From assembly GCF_017745675.1 (NCBI RefSeq), contig NZ_JAFLJM010000019.1:1-64000 (forward strand): a stretch of DNA of 64,000 bases. The letters run 5' to 3'. This document shows, in pieces, positions 61,291 through 64,000 of this stretch. Source of the stretch: Alkalihalobacillus sp. BA299 (GTDB taxonomy: Bacteria > Bacillota > Bacilli > Bacillales > Bacillaceae_F). Each line of letters begins with the position of its first letter. The stretch's first letter is position 1. The position numbers and the translations under genes were made by a program. The notes beneath the pieces are model-generated. The model was not told the DNA's origin. It saw only the letters and a list, made by a program, of their open reading frames with translations, and made no database searches.

Positions 61291-62984
61291 TGAGTTTACA
61301 GAAACAGGCTGTTACAACGGAAGATTTGAGTGTACATTTACCGATAACAAAACCTGAAGCAAAGCTATATATTTCATTTATTTATGTTGCATTTATATCA
61401 TTATTAATCGGCGGCTTGATGGGGCTTTTGCAAGTATTTGTCCGATCGGGTCATTTAACACTACCGTTTGGGATTAATTATTATCAAGTATTGACCGTTC
61501 ATGGTGTTGTTTTAGCTCTCGTACTAACTACTTATTTTATCATCGGTTTTCAATATGCACTAATGGGAAAAACGGTCGGAATTTCAAAGGCACAGCGTAA
61601 GGTCGCCTGGCTCGGGTTCTGGGTGATGACAATTGGTACTGTTATTACAGCAGTAACAATACTTTTAGGAAGGGCAAGTGTCCTTTATACATTTTATGCA
61701 CCATTACAGGCTCATCCTGCCTTTTACATTGGTTTAGCACTTGTCGTTGTCGGAAGCTGGCTAGCCTGTTTTGTTAACTGGAGACAGTTATATGTATGGA
61801 AAAAGGCACACCCAGGAGAGAAATCACCTTTATTGGCGTTTATGGTCAATATTAATATGATCATGTGGTTTATTGCCTCACTTGGTGTAGCTGCGACCGT
61901 GCTCATTCAGTTCATTCCATGGTCACTGGGTTATGTGGAAACTATTAATGTATTAGTAAGCAGAACATTATTTTGGTATTTCGGTCATCCACTAGTCTAT
62001 TTCTGGTTACTTCCTGCCTATATGGCGTGGTATGTGATCATCCCTAAAATAATTGGTGGAAAATTATTTAGTGATTCGCTAGCAAGATTATCATTTATCC
62101 TGTTTTTGTTTTTCTCTATTCCTGTCGGCTTTCACCATCAGTTGACTGAACCAGGAATTGACCCAATGTGGAAATTCATTCAGGTTGTGTTAACATTTAT
62201 GGTTATTATTCCAAGTTTAATGACTGCCTTCTCGATCTTTGCGACCTTTGAGATCACTGGTAGGAAAAAAGGATTCGATAGTTTATTTGGATGGTATAAG
62301 CATCTTCCATGGAAGGATGTTCGTTTTCTTGCTCCATTTATCGGTATGCTCGCCTTTATTCCAGGTGGAGCAGGTGGGATCATTAATGCATCTCATCAAC
62401 TGAATACAGTCGTTCATAATACGATTTGGGTTACAGGACATTTTCATTTAACGGTTGGAACTACTGTCATTTTAACCTTTTTCGGGATTACTTATTGGCT
62501 CGTTCCACATCTTACGAATAGAAAACTGACTCCGACTATTAATAAATTAGGTATTATCCAATCGATTACATGGACTGTCGGTATGTCCATTATGTCAACG
62601 GCTATGCATATTCAAGGGTTGCTTGGAGGTCCAAGACGTTCTGCGTACTCTACCTATGGTGGTACGGAACAGTCCACCGAATGGGGAGCCTATCAGTTGG
62701 CCCAAGCGATCGGTGGAACGATTCTGTTTATTGCTATTATCTTGATGGTTTACATCTTTATTAAACTTGCATTTTTCGCACCGCAAGGCGAAGAGGAGTT
62801 TCCGATTGCAGAAGAAGAGGAGGACGCAACACCTACTCCGAAATGGATGGAAAATTGGAAGCTATGGGTTACTATCACGATTGCATTAATATTGTTTGCT
62901 TACACAATCCCATTTATCGATATCATCCATCATTCACCACCAGGCTCGCCACCATTTGACTGGCCAATCGGAAACAGCAAATAA
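61290..62984 (+). CDS. Cytochrome c oxidase subunit I, ba3 (B family)
   Basis: The 564-residue catalytic subunit of a terminal oxidase reduces oxygen to water and pumps protons. It has 12-13 membrane helices, the low-spin heme histidines in TVHGVVLALVL and TGHFHLTVGTT, the CuB/Tyr motif FGHPLVYFWLLPAYMAW, and GFHHQL. The HPxVY pattern and the lack of the D-channel glutamate (as in aa3 enzymes) place it in the B-type group, which has high oxygen affinity. The gene set IIa-II-I is complete, and a terminator follows. Confidence 0.94.
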   Translation: MSLQKQAVTTEDLSVHLPITKPEAKLYISFIYVAFISLLIGGLMGLLQVFVRSGHLTLPFGINYYQVLTVHGVVLALVLTTYFIIGFQYALMGKTVGISKAQRKVAWLGFWVMTIGTVITAVTILLGRASVLYTFYAPLQAHPAFYIGLALVVVGSWLACFVNWRQLYVWKKAHPGEKSPLLAFMVNINMIMWFIASLGVAATVLIQFIPWSLGYVETINVLVSRTLFWYFGHPLVYFWLLPAYMAWYVIIPKIIGGKLFSDSLARLSFILFLFFSIPVGFHHQLTEPGIDPMWKFIQVVLTFMVIIPSLMTAFSIFATFEITGRKKGFDSLFGWYKHLPWKDVRFLAPFIGMLAFIPGGAGGIINASHQLNTVVHNTIWVTGHFHLTVGTTVILTFFGITYWLVPHLTNRKLTPTINKLGIIQSITWTVGMSIMSTAMHIQGLLGGPRRSAYSTYGGTEQSTEWGAYQLAQAIGGTILFIAIILMVYIFIKLAFFAPQGEEEFPIAEEEEDATPTPKWMENWKLWVTITIALILFAYTIPFIDIIHHSPPGSPPFDWPIGNSK

Positions 62985-63343
62985 GTACGTTACGGGGACC
63001 TCAGAGTTTCAAGAATTCCCATTTATTAAATAACGGGTTTACTTTAAGGGGCAAACAAGCCACTTAGTAGCTAAAGAACGCATTGATTCCATGGTGGAAA
63101 TCACATGCGTTTTTTATTGTAAATTCTAATATGAATTACAAAATTCGACAAGTTTAGGCAGGGTGAATATTGGTGAAAATTGAATAATTTAGATGCGACA
63201 GATTACAAAACAATTGGAAACCGTTTATTAGAGAGCTTTTGAAACAATTATTGAGATAAAGGAGTTGTCGCAACGGCTCTAAGAATATTACCTGAAGGGA
63301 ATGAAATAATAAAAGTAATATGCAGTAGAAGAGGTTGATTACT
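62985..63343. other. Intergenic stretch with terminator and possible gene debris
   Basis: The terminator at 63077-63116 ends the oxidase operon. From about 63160 to 63310 short broken frames (such as LDATDYKTIGNRLLESF) occur without an SD and may be remains of a gene. I see nothing more definite. Confidence 0.4.
63077..63116 (+). terminator. Terminator of the oxidase operon
   Basis: AACGCAT-TGATT-CCA pairs with TGG-AAATCA-ATGCGTT with one bulged C and runs into TTTTTATT. Confidence 0.75.
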
Positions 63344-63820
63344 TTGGTAAATAAAATCGTATTATGGACTGTATTAATTGCTCCGTGGTTCACATTATTT
63401 TTAGTTAAGAAGGAAAATATAAAACGCTTCATGCCTGCAGCCGTTTTTGCCTCCTATTTAATGATCATTTATAACGTGGTTGCCAATAATCAAAAACATT
63501 GGGTTATTAATGAGACACTTATTCCGTGGTTAAAACCCTTATTTGTTTCTGGAGTATTTGGTGCTTTTCCAGTAATAACATTATGGGTTTTTTATTATAC
63601 TTACGGAAATTTTTGGAAATATCTTGTTGCTAACATCATCTTAGATTTTATGTTTGCTTTTCCTATACATTATTTGTTTCAAGAAGTATTAGGAATCTAT
63701 GAGCTAGTTAACATTACTCCATGGGGGCGTTTTATCCTATTTGTCGTTTTTTCCATAGTTATATATGGTTATTATAAGTGGCAAGAGGATATGTTCCATT
63801 CAAAACCTAACAGAACGTAA
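63344..63820 (+). CDS. Unknown integral membrane protein, CBO0543-like
   Basis: This 158-residue protein has about four or five hydrophobic segments (VLWTVLIAPWFTLFLV, AVFASYLMIIYNVVA, FPVITLWVFYYTYG, IILDFMFAFPIHYLF and FILFVVFSIVIYGYY). The segment VLWTVLIAPWFTLFL is typical of a small membrane family common in Bacillaceae. No catalytic motif is seen. A TTG at 63335 also opens the frame, but AGAGG at 63330-63334 is better placed for the TTG at 63344. It stands alone between the oxidase operon and a repeat locus. Function unknown. Confidence 0.6.
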   Translation: MVNKIVLWTVLIAPWFTLFLVKKENIKRFMPAAVFASYLMIIYNVVANNQKHWVINETLIPWLKPLFVSGVFGAFPVITLWVFYYTYGNFWKYLVANIILDFMFAFPIHYLFQEVLGIYELVNITPWGRFILFVVFSIVIYGYYKWQEDMFHSKPNRT

Positions 63821-63884
63821 TATTTATCACGATTTGGCTGACGTTAGTATAAGGGCAGAACAAAAAATTGGCTTTTTTTAAAGA

Positions 63885-64000
63885 ATAAGAAAGTAAAAAT
63901 TTCGATGATGTCTAGCTGCAGGTGTCATCGGCTCGATGAATCTCGCCGTGTTTCCTTTATCTCATACGGTGGGCTCCAGTCCATACGCCGCTGAACGGGC
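63885..64000. repeat. Dispersed repeat locus 7: hybrid B head with A tail
   Basis: TGTCTAGCTGCAGGTGTCAT with CGGCTC is the start of unit B, but from about 63934 the sequence follows unit A (ATGAATCTCGCCGTGTTTCC; ATACGCCGCTGAACGGGC) as at locus 6. The outer stem of neither unit can form fully. The locus runs past the window. Confidence 0.85.

Overview
The window is low-GC chromosomal DNA from an endospore-forming Bacillota, almost certainly a Bacillaceae close to Bacillus in the broad sense. Supporting signs are crh and hprK-type Ser46 regulation, cggR-gapA, sigL with an RpoN box, CtsR, CcpA (cre) and FadR sites, an S-box riboswitch, two CotF-like spore coat proteins, sufCDSUB, and gene order matching the yvc, yva and yus regions of B. 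subtilis. Starts below were moved from the longest reading frame to the codon with a proper Shine-Dalgarno (SD) sequence where the two disagree.

Layout. 1-6.7 kb: yvcD-like TPR protein, trxB, then yvcI-rapZ-yvcK-whiA-crh as one operon. 7.2-7.8 kb: clpP on the minus strand behind a CtsR operator. 8.2-17.2 kb: sigL, a thioredoxin-fold protein, then cggR-gapA-pgk-tpiA-gpmI-eno, the lower glycolytic operon, with a complete CggR operator. 17.4-22.7 kb: secG, est, rnr, smpB and ssrA (tmRNA), the export and trans-translation block. 23-36.4 kb: an accessory segment with a NERD protein and a meta-cleavage pathway for a phenolic compound. It holds an IclR regulator, acetaldehyde dehydrogenase, 4-hydroxy-2-oxovalerate aldolase, a XylR-N/V4R sensor regulator with a PucR-type C-terminus, a two-component flavin monooxygenase, an FAD-synthetase-like protein, an MhpB-type extradiol dioxygenase, a hydrolase, a hydratase and an NCS2-type permease. 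36.5-47.7 kb: MFS/LysR divergent pair, a broken HD-GYP gene, yusU, two coat genes, fadN-fadA-fadE behind a FadR operator, yusI and gcvH. 48.6-54 kb: MFS transporter, SAM riboswitch-metNIQ and a carboxymuconolactone-decarboxylase-like protein. 54.7-59.9 kb: sufCDSUB for Fe-S assembly. 60.6-63.8 kb: a ba3-type cytochrome oxidase (subunits IIa, II, I) and an unknown membrane protein.

The catabolic genes form a plausible complete route: permease uptake, ring hydroxylation by monooxygenase plus flavin reductase, ring opening (MhpB type), C-C hydrolysis (MhpC type), hydration (MhpD type), and aldol cleavage and acetaldehyde oxidation (MhpE/MhpF type) to pyruvate and acetyl-CoA. cre sites before the sensor regulator and the permease suggest carbon catabolite control. 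A TGAAGTT-type half-site recurs before three of its promoters.

The most unusual content is non-coding. First, a dispersed intergenic repeat family occurs at seven loci in 64 kb. It has two unit types (A about 150 bp, B about 125 bp) with inverted ends, and the stem bases of unit A change in compensating pairs between copies, as expected of a selected RNA or DNA fold. Second, five intergenic arrays share a period of 20-21 bp but have different unit sequences, each placed just past a terminator; the largest has 29 units and a higher-order 7-unit duplication. I consider these the best candidates for something undescribed.
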